Position numbers and translations under genes: made by a program. This document shows, one piece after another, positions 27,101 through 42,100 of a DNA stretch of 64,000 nucleotides; positions within the stretch are counted from its first letter, which is position 1, and each line of letters starts with the position of its first letter. The DNA lies in contig CM039195.1 of NCBI GenBank assembly GCA_008360975.2, forward strand, positions 13,507,010-13,571,009, given 5' to 3'. The DNA is from Lichenostomus cassidix (Eukaryota > Chordata > Aves > Passeriformes > Meliphagidae). The notes beneath the pieces are model-generated. The model saw only the letters and a list, made by a program, of their open reading frames with translations. It made no database searches and was not told where the DNA came from.

Positions 27101-30100
27101 GTCCCCTCTCATTTATCTGCGGCGAAATTACATTATGGGCAATCACTAGCAAGTAGCTGAGGTACAGCTCACACACCTCTACATTCCTCCTGATTTCCAA
27201 AACTAAGGAAAATGGACACAGCCAGAAAAATATATAAAACTGAAGATATTGAGGGTCTTGAGCCGTTCAGAGGCAGGTCAGTGGTAATTCCTTGCCACTA
27301 AAGAGACTTGGGCATAGGTAGATCTCTCTTACCCTTGGGGTGATGCCCCAGCTGGTCCTCTGAGAACTGATGTGCTTAATCTTTAGAGTGAATTCTCACC
27401 ACAAAGTAACCAGGCAAAAGATATTTCAAAGGTGAGAGGAGCAGTCCCCTCCAGATTTAAACTAACTCCTGTTTCATCCAAAAGGCTTCTACAGATATCT
27501 GCACTAGCACAGAAAGTGCAGGGTACCTCCCCCTGGACATGGGGCTGCAGAGGTGAACACAGCTTTATAATCACCTACGCAATCACCTTCACCAGACTTT
27601 GCTGGTCACCTGTGGTCCCACAAAAGTGATGACACAGCTCCCTGTGAGTTCAACAGTTCAGGACAAGAGGCAGTCAGCCGTTGGGAGCTACATGTTCCCA
27701 GAAGCTTGGCTAGGAAACAGTGCAGCTGAGCATATCTCCCAGCACAATTACCTGGGAAAGTCTCCTGAACATACTTTGAGACAGGTTAGGACAGGACTGA
27801 TAAAGCCACCAAATTTTAAAGAGAGCCCAAATAACTCGAGGAGGAAGATCCTTGGCTTGCAGAAATGCTTCCTTTTGGTCATGGAAACCAGCTAATCCCA
27901 CAGGCAGGCCCAAGACACAGTGCTGTGGCTCTCAGGTGAACAGAGGCTCCACAACAAGCAAAGCCTCTGCTCAGGGAGAGCCACCTTCCCTTCCCTCACC
28001 CCAAACTGCGTGACCATAACCACGCTCCTAGCAGGAGTTTTGCAGGAGTGCTGATACTACGGGGATCAGTGGTTGTTCCAGCAGAGAAGCAGGAATAACT
28101 TGTTTAGCGCTTCTAAAGAGCCATGCTGCAGGCTGGGAGAAAATTCCTGCTTTTCACAGGGGGCCAGAAAGTTTCTCCCATTTTAGGATTCAGCGTCAAT
28201 TTAGGAGAGTGGAAAAAAAAAAGGTGTTTTGTTTTAAAGAGCATCTTCATCCCAATCAAGTGCAATAGAAGAAGTTTTGAATTCATACACAGAATAGCTT
28301 TTGCACATGCTTGTTCCTTGAATGCAGCTGTTAGCAGCAAAAGAGATTGAGGAAAAGGAAAATCCACCAGCCCAGGCAAGGGAAAGCTGCATTCCTATTA
28401 GTGCACTGAAAATGCACTCGCTCCACTCAGAGCTCTAAGAATGCAGCCCAGATTTTTTTTTTCCACTAGAATTTCAAAAGAATAAATCAAAGTAATTACA
28501 GCACTGCCCTTACAGAATTGCTTTGCAAAGCTGAAATCAGAGCTTCAAAAGGTTTTTACTAGCAGCCAGCAAATCCAGAGAAGCAGAGAGGCCTACTTGG
28601 GCAGCTGCACTGGCCCCAAGACGTGCTTCAGGAGCCACTTCCACATGGAAAAATAGCCTGGGTTGAATTAAAGCAGCTTATAAAGTCTAAATTTGTATCT
28701 GACTTCCCCCAGCCCCTATTACCTACACATCTGCATGAAATCAGGATCATGCCTTCCAAGAGGTTCCCTGGCTTCTGGTGCTGCCCCTGCACCCACACTT
28801 ACATAACATTTATTGTTCAAGCACCCCAGAGCAGGAGACAGGCAGTTCATCACCCGTGTATTATGGGGAAATTGAAGTATGACTTATTAAATGAAAGGCC
28901 AGAAGTGGGAGAAAGAGCTGAATGTGGGTGCTTTGACCTTTTAGAAGGTTTAGTGCACCAGGGATGGCTGCCACCCCAGCAGGACAGCACAGAACTGTCG
29001 GCTATATTTCATTAGTGGGGAAATCACTGCTGATCCTGGTTTCATGCAGAGGGTTCATGGACACAGGCTTCAGCTCTGCCATCTAACAGAGATTCCTCTC
29101 TCACTGAATCATGGACAGGGTGGATTAAAAAAACTCACATTTAAAAAATATTCTTTGAAGTTGACAGCTCTGTTTGTGTTCAGAAACTCTACCTAGGAAT
29201 TGCTCAAATTTAATTTAAAAGCAATTGGGTAATTCACGTTTGCTGCACAAGCTCTAAAGGACAGACAACAGTACTGGTGACAGTCACTGGTTTAGTGCAT
29301 GGCACTAAATTTCAGAGAAAGGTGCTCTTAAGTGAACCAAAAACTGTTTTCCTCCTCCAACCAACCAAGCGGAGAGCTACTAGTAACTAGTAACAGAGGA
29401 CTAAAAACACACTCTGTCCAGAAACAGTTGGTTATATTTGGTAACTAAAACGATTCTATTAAGCAATTATTCTTCAAAGTTCAACTTGACAAGAGAGTTT
29501 CTTAAGAGTCCAGCACGAGCAGTTTAACCAACAAGAACAAACACTGTTGCTCTTGGGTCACTCAGCTACAATTCTAGCCCAGCACAGCCTGGTTCAAGGC
29601 ACTGGCTAAAAAAAAAAAAATTAAAATGTTTCTTTTTAGGATAACTTTGGGTTATTGCCATTTTGACGTAAAATGCAAAAGTGGGAGTCTGAAAAATAGA
29701 TTTTAAACTACATGGATATTCTTTGCAGACTGTGGCACAAAAGATGTAGCGTAAGGTTCGATATGAAGCTCACATGAGCTGTAAATGCAGATGTTTCATT
29801 GCTACTAACCAGTGACAAAGGAATTCTCCTTCAGGGTAAACCAACAGGGGAATATAAAAAATATCAAAATCATTGATTTAAACCAAGCCTTGCTGATTTA
29901 AAACAAGTCATGGCTTAAGTCTGGCAATATAAATACATCCACCCTGGCCATAGAGGCCTTTGGTTCTCCCCATTTGCCCATGGATGGTTTCCTTCTTAGG
30001 TCAAAAACCAAGGAACACTGCAGGGCAGCACAAGGGACACTAGCCACCTCTCCACGTTGTACCTGTGTTAGGAAAAGAGGACTTCAATCTCCAAGGCTGC

Positions 30101-33100
30101 CATTCCAACACCTTCACTAGCACTAAATTCACAGGAAACCTAAGGACCTAAGAGACAGAACATGGAAACTTTATCAGGATTTCTAAGGCATCCTGCTGCA
30201 TTCAGCTCTGCTCAGGAAAAGCTGCATCTAAACAGAAAATGTTTTCAGAGTTTGTTGAGAGATATTTTTCAAGCACTTTAAAAATGAGCTCATTTATTAC
30301 CTTCCCAAAATAAAGGCAGCCATAGGCTTCAACAGAAGAAGGGAAAGAGGCCTAAACAAAAATTCCGGATCAGGATATCCTCCAGTTTGAAGGAATGCAT
30401 ATCTGGATTGGAGAATTGAGCCTCACCCACTTCTGAAAATACACTGGTCATTGATCATGAGTGGGATGTTTATACTTTGCATAAGACAAATAAGCCCTGT
30501 TGTGGTTTGTCATAGATATTTCTCCCTGCTGAAGCCTCTGCAGGTCCCTTCAACCAAGGCTGTTTAGCCCTAGCTCCAGAGCATCACTGCAGAAGCCATC
30601 AGCACTACCTCCAGGAGCCTCTGGTCAGCCAAAAGCCTCTACTAGAGGAAGCCAAGAGCTTCTGCAGCCTAAATCTTCCTTTACCCATGGAAGCCAAAGG
30701 AATTCTTTGTCCCATGGCTGTTGGAAGTGCACCATATCATACCAGCAGCTCACGTGTACCCAACTCACACCAGGCAGAGCACATTCCAGCCACCTTTGCT
30801 CTGAACATAGAGGAAATTTTTCATAGTCTTGTAGGATACAGTGTTGATTGGAATGGTTTAAATGTGCTCATTTAGATGAAAAGGTTTTAAAATCTGGAGG
30901 GATGTACTACCAGGATATGAGAAGGCTCCCAGAGATGACATTTTGGTCATTCTTTCCATAGCCAACCAAAGACTAATGTGTACCTGGCAGGAAATACACA
31001 GGGTTTCAGGAAGTAAATCCTCTCCCATCTCCCAACAGCCTGTGTTGAGGTGGGCAATTATCCCAAAAGGAGCTTTGGGTGGGCCTCAATTCCACAGACT
31101 TGCTCATAAATGTCAGACTGAACTTTACTTTGGTGGCCTAGATGCTCCTGTCACAGGCAACACAGAAAGGCAGTGAATTAGGTGATCTGGGGAAAAAAAT
31201 AGATAGTATTTGAAGGGAAGGGTGGTTGGTTTTTTAAATTCCACAGAACACCTTGCTGAAAAAACACAGTTGTGAGTTCCTCTCCTTTGTTGTACACATA
31301 ATGGTTTCCCTATATCCTGAAACCAATTGAAAGTAATATTCAAAGTTATTAGAAAAAGAAAGAATTTCCCTCTCTACCATCTGTGGCAGCACTGCCTCAG
31401 GGGTGTTTAATGAGAGATGTTTGACAGCTCATCATCCCAGCTCCTGTGACCCTCCACGTGCCCTTAAGCCTAGGACTTACACAGCCATGCCACCAACAAA
31501 CTCCTCTGTAGCCTGGCAGTAGATTGTGATGGCAACTCGGGCATCTGCATCAAAGGTGAACTCCAGGCTGTACAGGACCTTCTGCTTCCCATTCTCCTCA
31601 GTAGGACTGTCAACATCATCTTTATACCTGAAAGACAATGCCAGAGGATTAGAACGTTTATATATGAGATATCAACAAGATCACTCTGGAAATAAGGACA
31701 AGAATACTCCAGCCTTGGTGTTCTGGGCAGCCAAGGCAGCCTGGGCTTCCACCCTGGGTCCCACAGATTTCCTTTCTTTCCCCTGAGGAAGGTTCTTTCA
31801 AGATCTGACTGAAGTCATTAAAGTGAAATCATGATGGTGTTGATTGATCTCACCCAGTCTTACAGTGCCAGGACACAGAATGAGACAAGGGAAGTCCTGA
31901 ATGTCAAACCCTGATGAGAAGAAACATTCTCCTTCCTTTTAAATCTTCACATTAGGCTCAGTACTTGGGCTAAAGAAATCCTGCACGGGCTTGGGAAATC
32001 TAAAGTGTAATTCTTTTAACTCTGCAATGAAGTGGTGCACGACAGGCAAAAAACCCAAGGTTACTGCAAAACAAAGAACTCCTGAAGCTTAACAAAAGGT
32101 ACCTCCAGTATCACACAGAAAATGATATTTAGCTCAGAAAGCATCCAGATATAGGAACTTCAAACACCTTTAAATGTACAAATGATCAACTAAACCTCTG
32201 ATGCTGTGAGGGACTGGAGCTTACACATATTTATTGTATGAACAAAAATTAACACATCCAACTGCACAACAGACACACGATAACCAACAGAATGAGCTTA
32301 GAAATTATTTTAATAAACATAAAAGTGAGCCATAACTTGGCTATGGCTCCTGCACAGCTGGATCTCACTGTGTGATCACCACTGTCTGCATTACTCCTTC
32401 TCCCTGCTGCAGGAAACAGCACAAATCCAGTGAAGAAGAGGTATGAAGCCAATTCTGGGGCAGTGAGCTACACCCATGGACCAGGAGGATTTATGGTGTG
32501 TCAGGAGTGGCCATGAAACCAGCAGATCTTGGAACAAGCAGCCAACACAACACACTACACCACAAGCAAATGACAGAATGATGGAATATCCTGAGTGGGA
32601 AGGCACCCACAAGGATCACCCAGTCCAACTCCTGGCCCTGCACAGGACACCCAAACAATCCCACCCTGTGCCTGGGCATTGTCCAAACACTCCTGGAGCT
32701 CTGGCAGTCTCAGGGCTGTGCCCATTCCCTGGGGAGCCTGGGCAGTGCTCAGCCACCCTCTGGGGGAAGAACCCTTCCCTGATACCCAACCTCAACCCAC
32801 CCTGGCACAGCTCCAGCTGTTCCCTGGGTCCTGTCCCTGTCATAAAGAGCAGAGATTGGAGCTGCAGCCCCCGCTGAGCTCTGCCCTCAGTCTCTTCTCC
32901 TGAACTGACCAAGCTCTCCCTGCCTTGAAGAGCAAAGTGACAGACAAATGGATGTGATTCACTGGCAGCGCAGCAGCAGATTCTCCATAAATTCAAATCC
33001 CATGACCACAGGTACCACCGAGAACTCAGGCACTGTCAGAATTCTGAGGGCAGCAAGACTGCCTTTGAGAGGTGAAACAGCACTGACTTGTCAGCCGGCT

Positions 33101-36100
33101 CCAGCCTCACTTGTTTATCAGTAATACCTTAATTGCCACGATGGCTGGGTCAAAGCCAAGCAGCTGAACTACTCAGGAAAAGCTTGGCACAGTCTCTGTC
33201 TTCACAATATCAGCTTCTCCCCTAACTAAATGGCCTTGATGAATACACTGTACTGTCAAAAATACTCAGAAATGGATCAGACATACCTCTATAATTCAAT
33301 CTAAAAATTGTCAAGGGAATACTTATTTACCAAGTTCATTGACATAGAATAACTGCTGCCTAATTAAGAGGGTTCCAGCATGAATTTTATTTAACACCAC
33401 ACTGAACAAGTATGAAATGTTCAGTTTCAGTAATCTAATACAGAAGGTGCAAAATAAAATTTAAGAGCAGTATAATCAAATACCCATCACACGTACTTGT
33501 ACTAATGTAACCCTAGTGAAACACTTCAGCACACACCCGCATTCCTGTCTGAAGGGCTTGGAGAGGCTTTTGTCAGAGGTTCACCTAGGTCAGAGCAGCA
33601 AATCAAACTAAAAACACCCAACATGCCAGTATTAAAAAAGCCAGATCCCAAGAACTGGAGTCTTAACATCTGCAGAAACCTGGACACAACATACAGAATA
33701 GGGGCAAGATGTTATTTTCACACAAGCTAGCTGCATTCAAAGAGTAAAATGACAGCACTCAAAGGCTGTAAAGAAGAAACACTTGGCAGAAGGGCAGGTT
33801 TGCCTAAAAAACACAGGGACCATCAACAGTTTGTGCAGGACTGACCCAAGAACACAGCTGGCAACAATCCACTCATAAGTGCTGTGTGTGTCCAAGAAAG
33901 CAGCAGCACAAGTCACCTCTTGCTGAGCTGCCCTCTGTGGATCCTAGACTGGAAACGAAGGATTCAGGCTATGATAGACTTGCCTCTTCTTTCAGAAGAG
34001 GCAGGGAGGGAGAACCAGCACTTCTTGCAGGTGGAGGCTCCTTCACAGAGTCACCTCATGCACAGGTAGGTATTAAAGAGAGCTGCCCAGCACACGTGTG
34101 AGCTACAGCACAGACTGAGATACCTGTGACAGTACCAGATAACAACGGGGACATCTGGGTGTGGGGCAACTTACACACAAACAACATGTCATTAGCACAA
34201 CCATTGCCTGCTTTGTCTTCTCAGGGAAGTCACAAAAAGCATCCCAGATCACCCTCCTGCTCCCAACTTCACCTCTGCACCTCCCTGCCGGCACTCCCGA
34301 ATGTGTTTCCATCCTTCCAAGGAGATAAGGGGTTAAACCTAGACTAGAATAGATCTGTTGCCCTGGGAAACCACTGAGGGGCCACTGCAGTGCCTGGAGG
34401 GAAGGTTTCTGGAGGATGCATCTGCTGGGAAATAGGAGAGTCTGAGCCCTGTCTGCCTGGAACAGCATCGCTGGAGCAGAGGGCAAGGTACAAGTGCCTA
34501 GATGGTGGCAGTCACAGCAAGGCTGTGTCCTCCCGCTGTAACATTAGAAAATCATTCACAGCCTTCCAGTACCTGAAGGGTACAAAAAGATGGAGAGAGA
34601 CTATTTACAAGAGCCTGAGTGACAGGACAAGGTGGAATAGCTTCACACTGACGGCGCACAGGGTTAGATTAGACATTAGGATGAAATTCTTCCCTGTTGA
34701 GGGTGCTGAGGCCCTGGCACAGGTTGCCCAGGGAAGCTGTGGCTGCCCCATCCCTGGAAGTTTTCCAGGCCAGGTTGGACAGGGCTTGGAGCAACCTGGG
34801 ATAGTGGAAGGTGTCTCTGCCCATGGCAGGGGGTGGAAGGAGATGAGCTTTGAGGTCCCAACCCAGCCTAGTCTGGGATTCTACGATCTGCCACAGAGCA
34901 AAGAGTTCAGGTGAGAAAAGACTACACAGACAGTAGCTGGCCCAAGGAACAAGCAAAGACTACTTTGGTGCATACTTTGAGAGGCAGACATCTCATGTCT
35001 CCACCTCAAGGTGCAGGAATGGTGGGTAACATCAGGGGAGCAACAAAAAAATTCAAACATTTTGCATTCCTTCTTTCTTTGCAAGGCACGTGGCAGACAA
35101 GGTGGTGGTTCAGGAGTGGTTCAGGTGCTTCAAGAGCTCTTCTGTCTCCACCTGCATTTGAATTTTACAGTGCACATTTAGCCAAGCCCTACAGACAGTA
35201 TCCATGTGAGGTGGCCACAGGTGCATGCACAAATTTGGGAACCAGTGACTTTGTTGGGTGTGCCTTTGGGTCATGCACAGAGGTGCATCACAGAGCCTTC
35301 ACAATCACAGGTACAGAGGAAAGAGACTGACCACCTTTGAGAACAAATAGCTGATCCAATGTTTTGATGGAAAAGGCAAAGCAGGATGACCAAGGGAGCT
35401 GAGGCCAGCTGGTCTGACATCACTCCTGGATAAAGCAATGGAAATGCTGGAGCTTTTTGTTTGTCTGTTAAAGAATTAAAAGATAAGAATATAATTAAAG
35501 CAGCCATAACAGTTTTACAGAACTAGGTTGAGGTGAACCCAGTTTAATCCTTTAAGGAGATTCAAAAGTCTGACCAACATTGTAGACATGCAGGATAAAT
35601 GTCAAATAGCCGTTGACTGAGTGCTGTTGAGATCTGCATTACCCATTGTTTGAGAAGGTACTAAATGAGAGCAGAACTAGTGACATCTCTGTCAGCACTA
35701 CTTTCACAGGGAAGAGCATCACCAAACAGAAGGTTTCTCCTGTTGGGGGGTTCTGCAGAGATCTGTCCAGTTTAACACCATCCAGGGCTGCAGAGCAGGC
35801 AATCCCAGCCCCTCACCACCTCCACCACAGCATGAACAGCTCTAAGGATCAAGATCAGCCCGGCTGCACCGGAGACAGAAGAGAAGGGATGTCCTTTCTC
35901 TAACTCCCAGCAACTCACCTGTCTCCCCTCAGCCCCCATCATCCCACCTCTCTCAGGCCCTTACCCAAAACACTCAGTGGTTTCACTACTCTCCATGATA
36001 CTCCTGATGCTTCAGACACATTCCCAAACCACTACAGCTGCTGACTCTTCAATGCTTTTGTTCTGTGATGCTATCCAAAGCCCAAAGTCTGAAGCTGAGA

Positions 36101-39100
36101 AGCTATCCCAGGGTGCAACAACAGACATTGTCTCCTGAGCTGATCTTCCTCCTGCAACTGGAAATGCTTTCCACATACGGAGGAACAGCCAGTACCAGCC
36201 CACGAGGTACTGCAGCTCTGCAATAAAGCTTCCAATCCAAGGCTAAATGTGGTACACAACACAGATAGAAGGAAGTCTTTCTCTGTTAGTGGTTAACAGC
36301 AGAATTCCTGCTATCCTCCTCTGAGGTTAGCAGTCTTCTCCTCCCAGAAATCAAACACTCACATGTGACACGGAAGACTCAGAACTTCAGTACCTATATC
36401 CACAGGTTTATTGTTTCTCTGCAAAGCTCCTGTGAAAATTCAGGATTTGGCAAAGCTCAGAATTTTGTCTGGTCAGAGTTTGGCAGGAAGGCCAGAATGG
36501 ACAGTTCCCCGTATTCTTCCATGGCATCTCTCCTATGAGGACAGGCTAGGAGAGTTGGTGTTGGTCATCCTGGAGAAGAGGAAGCTCCACGGAGACCTTA
36601 GAACCCTTCCAGTGCCTAAAGGGGCTCCAAGAGAGCTGGAAAGGGACCTTGGACAGGGCCTGGAGTGACAGGACAATGGGAAATGGCTTCACTGTGACAG
36701 AGGGAAGGGATAGATGGGATACTGGGAAGAAATTCTTCCCTGTGAGGGTGGTGAGGCCCTGGCACAGGTTGCCAAGAGAAGCTGTGGCTGCTGCATCCCT
36801 GGAAGTGTCCAAGGCCAGGTTGGACAGGGCTTGGAGCAATCTGGGCTAGTGGAAGATGTCCCTGCCCATGGCAGGGGGTGGAAGGAGACTGTTTTTAAGG
36901 TCCCTTCCAACCCAAACCAGTCTGTGGTTCTATGTAAAACAGAAAGCCTGTGGGGACATTACCATCAGAACATACATTTAGAACTTTACACCTGGACACT
37001 CAGCCCAGTATCACTTTATTTGAAGGAGGAAGGATGTGGTAAATTAACTAGTTCTGGAAAGAATGTGCAAACCTCAACCGCTGGTTATGAATAAGCCAGG
37101 CTGGAGAGGACACAAAGTGTCCTTACGTGCACAGAGGGAGGAAGGCAAAGGCCAGAGGAGTAGAAAAGCACAATACGGAATGTACCCTTGGGGACTGCCA
37201 ATTAAAATCTCATTTTGGGTCTACATCAGTGCAAAATTAAATAGAGTCATGTTGGCAGTGTTGTCATCAGCACTGACACAGCAGCAGCAGCAGCTGCACA
37301 AGAGACTGGGAGAGCTTGTGAGGCAGAAAAAGAACCAATAGTACCAGGAATTGGATGCAAACCTAGACACCATCAAGGTGCATGGCCACTACATTCCTAA
37401 TAGTCCAGAGCTGCAACTTTGCTTGGGGAAACGGGACGTGCAACCACAGAAAGCAGAATGACAGAACTGTATGTACTAAACCACACCAACTGCTCCATTC
37501 ACAGCCAGGCCTCTCCTTTCAAATGGGAAAAAAACCACATCCCATTTGGCTTCTGAGACATGATACACTGCTTGTGCTCCTTCCCTTTTTTCATAGAGAA
37601 GTACTTCACCCTTGAGCTGAAAAACCAAAGAGCTTTCAAAGCAGTTTACCAATGGTCACATATTTGGAAGTTCAATCAGCTTTGAAACCACAGGTTTTTC
37701 TCATTTAAAAAACAAAGCAAAACAAAGAAAAAACCACTTCAGTTTTTACATAAAAACAAACTGAGGGCTTTTGGTTATGACTCAAACTGCTCACGTTACA
37801 CCACACTCTCAGAGCCACCCCGGCTGGAGCTGCAGCTGGACCCCTGCCAGCGCTCCAGCCCCGAGACGCACAATCCGGAGCGACTCCAGCCAGGATCGTT
37901 GGGAAATGCTCTGCCTGGACATCTGCCCAGTGCTCAGACCCAAACAAAGCACTGAATGCTGGGCCCTGTACCCAGCCATCTGTTGGAAAGGGGACAGCTG
38001 CAGGTCTGAGTGTGAGCCAGCACTTTAATCCAGCTCTGCTGGTTTAGATCTCAGCGTGGAGCAGCAAAAGGTAACAGATCTCCATGATTGTCCTTCCCCC
38101 ACACACGGGACACAAGCCATCGAAAAAAATGCATAACACTACGACCAAACTTTGTCTTGGCAGCAGGAAAAACCTGAGGAAGTTTCACTCAAAACCAATC
38201 AGTCTTCCTGGCCCGTGACTCGCACCAGAATCAGCTTCTTTCTGGCTTCTCCTTGCACAGGAACGCAGGAAGGAATCTGTCTGTAAAGTTTATTGACCTG
38301 ACTAATATCTTCCGCTCGTGCTAATGATTTCATGGCTTTGTTTACACTCCAGTCTGTCCTGCAGAAACAGACACATCACTGGTCCTGTTTGGAAACACAG
38401 ATTGTTTGGATAAGGAGCATATAAACCACTTGAAAGCTCACAAGAGAACACAGAAACCTCTGGACAGATCTAGCAACAAGGATGTGGATACCAGCCATTC
38501 TCCAAAACCTTACCAATACACTTTGGCTCTGGCTGGCAGATCACTGGGTCGAGTTAAATAAAAGGTTCAGGTAATGGCAGTACCTCACAAGTCGGAGAGA
38601 GTCTTTGCGGATGTTCACCAAACTCCTCAGTGTCTTCACTGGCTCATGTGGAGCTGGAGTTACATAGGGAAACTGGAACAAAAAGGCAAATAATTCTCCT
38701 GTTACTGTATTATAAAAGGTAGCAGCATCTTACCCGGCAGGCAATTTACCCAAATCAAGAAACATGTAGCTTTCAGGGTACTCAGTACAGCAGCCGCAAG
38801 GAACAGCAATAGCAAATTTTATTTACAGATAAATCAAACGTGTTTCAGGGTGAAAATTCTGCCCTGGCCCAGCAACAGCTCATACTGGAAATACACACTT
38901 TAAGAAAGGACATTTTCACAAGGTCTTTTTCTGCACCCTGAGCTCTCAGTCAGGAAAGCCCTGGTCTCACAAGCTTTTATATCCACTAAAGAAACCCCCT
39001 CCAGCTTGAGCAGAAGAAATGCAGCTCTTTCATGTGTGTTACAGCATGCAAGCAGTGATCTGACTGCTAATCAGCATGCTGAAACCCTGGATTACTGGGG

Positions 39101-42100
39101 GAAATTCTTTTTATTCTGAAACAATGGGGCAAATGTTCTGGAAAATAAAAGAGACAGGGATAGGGGGCCTCATTCTATTCTACAGTCAAGAAACCTTCCC
39201 TCACAGATTGTCCTTTAAATAGGGACAATAATGCTTCAGACTGTAATTCTCCTTAGTGGGCACAGGATCTCCAGTGAGAAATGCAAAGGAAACTGCTTAT
39301 TGTGGCGATCACAACCTGTACAGCTGCAGAGCTGCCTGCTGGGCACCAGGGACCACCAACACACGTTTCCTTAGAAATGAGGCAAGACCTCAGTTACTCC
39401 AAAGTAAGAACTGGGCCCACGTCCAGAAAACAGTTTCACTGCTCTGTGTTTGAGTAGGTTTTTTTTCTTTCCCTGAAGATTAATCAGAGCTGCCAAAGGG
39501 CTTTAACTTTACATAGGCAAACTATATTCCACAACAGGCTCCTTCTCTTAAACCTACTTGGCAAATGTCCCACGGTGTTAATGGCATCTCACCCACTCCC
39601 CTCCAGAGAAATGATGAAACCCAGTGCTGGGATGTCAGCAAGGAAACCCAGGCTGAGACATGCAGGTAATTTAATCCTGCCAGGTTGGCCCCTACAGGGA
39701 GGGCCCTGTGTGCAGACATGGCACAGGGGATGTGGTGAGCACCCCCAGGCCTGCCCAGCACTGATACAAACACAGATTTCCAGCTCAAGTCCCTCCTTCC
39801 TAATTCTGCTGCCCAACTGCACTTTCTGCTTGAACAAGGACTTTCCAGATTCCACCTTGTCCTACTCTGCGGAGTCCTGCGAGCTGAGTGTGGTTCTAAA
39901 CAGACCAATAGCACAGCCTGAGGAGAAACTCAGAAAGCAGAACGTGCTTGTCACTGTTCCAATTCAAACACTGAGTCATCTCTTGCCTCAGTTTCCCCAC
40001 CTGTAAAACCAGGGTGATCCTGAACTGCCACTGAGTACCATAAACATGAATTAATGGTCACAGCTATTCTGATGAGGAGAACCACGACTTCATTTTACAT
40101 TTTTATGTTTTGAAGCTGCAGAAACAACTAGGAAAATAGTGGACAAAGCAAGCAACTCTTCCCTTTCCTATCCAGCACTCTGAAAACATCTCCAAATGGC
40201 TCCTACTGTTACCTTTTGGTTCTTTTTAAGCAGTTCTGAGATGCAAGAGAAATCCAAAACATAACACTTGCATAAAATTCCTGTCTGTCCATCAGACAGG
40301 GATTAGTCCCTTTTCAAGAACAAGACAATCACTTGAGAAAGTAACTTTTCACAGTCTCATGGACACCTGTGAGCCGAAAACCTTTATATTGCAGCTCGGA
40401 AAACTATAAGAGAGAAGGAGGAACTTTCTGAGCAGCCCACCTAGGTATAAAATCCACAAAATATCAAGATCTGTCTTAACACTGCCCTACACCTAGTCAG
40501 GCCCCTCATTTACACAGAGAACGGCACGTGTTGAATACAGTCTGGAAGCCATTCAACGTGACCAGGAGCCTTGGGAAGTTCAGGCTCAGCTTCCCAGCCT
40601 TCTCTGCAGTATGTTTTACACTTGCTCAGGCAGGCAGAATCAGTCCCAAATTCTGTGCTCCTATTTTCTTCTCCCACTACTATTCCTTCTGTCCTGAGTG
40701 AAAATAAGCCTCAAAGGTGAATTCAGCTTCTCAGAAAAACTCAGTTTGCATCTGAACAGACTGGAATGATGTTTCCCAAGCAGCAAGGACCTCTCAGGTC
40801 TGTGCCATCCTCCTCTACAAATCCTCCACAAGATTTTCCAAAACAGGCAGGAAACAAAAAAGAGTAAAACAGACAGAACATAGGAACTTGCCTGAACTGG
40901 TCTGTTCCCAAGGAAGTTTAGGTCCATGTTCTCACCGAAAAGGTAACCCTCAGGGTGAGGGGTGTCAAACTTCTCGCCTCCCATAAAGAAGTGACTTGCA
41001 AAGTAGTTTCCTAGAAACAAAAAAACCCAAGGAAATTTTAAAAAACCAAACAAAAAGCCCCCCAAAAACCCCTCTAAATGAGTGCTTCCCAGGCCAGTCT
41101 GTGCAGTTTTAAATTCACAAGTATAAAAGAGCCACAAGACACAGAAGACACTTGCTTATTCACCCTTCTCCTGTAGTACTGAGGGCTACTGCCAACAGTA
41201 GAACAGGGGAAAAAGAAAAAACAAAACAAAAACCTAGAATAAATCATTACAGTGGAGATAATTCCATTTCAACTCATTTTCCAGAGAAGAGTCAGGGAGC
41301 AGGAAAAGTTACCTCTTTCCAATATTGCTCCATTCTAATGAATGCTTCCTGTTTTCTCGACTCTCCAGTGTGAAGCCCAATCCTACAAACACCATGGGCC
41401 TGCTCAGACAAGGACAAGGCTTCCTCCCAATGCAAAGCCCAGCACAGACAGAGGGGCTCCTGTTGAGCAAAGTTTGCCTTCTCCCCTCTCTTTCACCCCC
41501 TTATCCCACACAGGAACCACACCAAACCTTTACAGTGAGTGCTGGAGACTTTACACTTTGATGCTGATTTAATTAATATCACTGACAGCTCTAAATGCAG
41601 AAACATGGGAGAGAAAACAGAGACTGGCTAAAGCGAACTTCAGCTCTCAAAGTTACACCACAAATTTGTTTCATTCATCTTTAAGTGATTTGCACTACAG
41701 TGCAAATTTCAGGACACAAAGCATGTGCAAGGTCACTGGGATTCTGGAGCATGGGATTGACTGCAAAACAAACAGAATCAATTCAGGTGTGTGAGAGCAC
41801 CACAAACATAGCTTCCTCCTGGAAACACTCTCATATATGAACTTCACAGAGTTACAACTTCAGAGAAATAAGTATCAGGAGAGAACTAAAAGAAAAGGCT
41901 CTATCCAAGCCACTTCAGGTTTCTGGGTGGGGGATGAGAGGATTGAGACAAAATGTACATTCGCTTCCCTGGGTGCAACACATAGCATAAATTTGTGTTA
42001 AAATGAGTCATTCCAGAAGCAGTAACTAATCATCTATGGAGACATTCTAGAGGGATTTGCAGTCCCTCCAGCTAGGAGCAAGCATGATTTACTCTGAAAT

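Larger units (their letters stand above)
21955..31480 (-). other. MGRN1: MGRN1 intron 4
   Basis: 9.5-kb intron, the longest in the window. It holds the candidate microexon at 23,638-23,661 and a MIR-like relic near 23,395-23,475. The rest, mainly 24,000-31,400, is AT-rich unique DNA in which no exon or recognisable repeat was seen. Confidence 0.8.
31628..38583 (-). other. MGRN1: MGRN1 intron 3
   Basis: 7.0-kb intron with three CR1 fragments (32,575-32,945; 34,571-34,892; 36,505-36,933), the richest repeat load of any intron here. No exon recognised. Confidence 0.85.

Noticed and set aside
34390..34914. 174-codon ORF
   Set aside because: Most of it lies in a CR1 3' fragment; no host gene signal.
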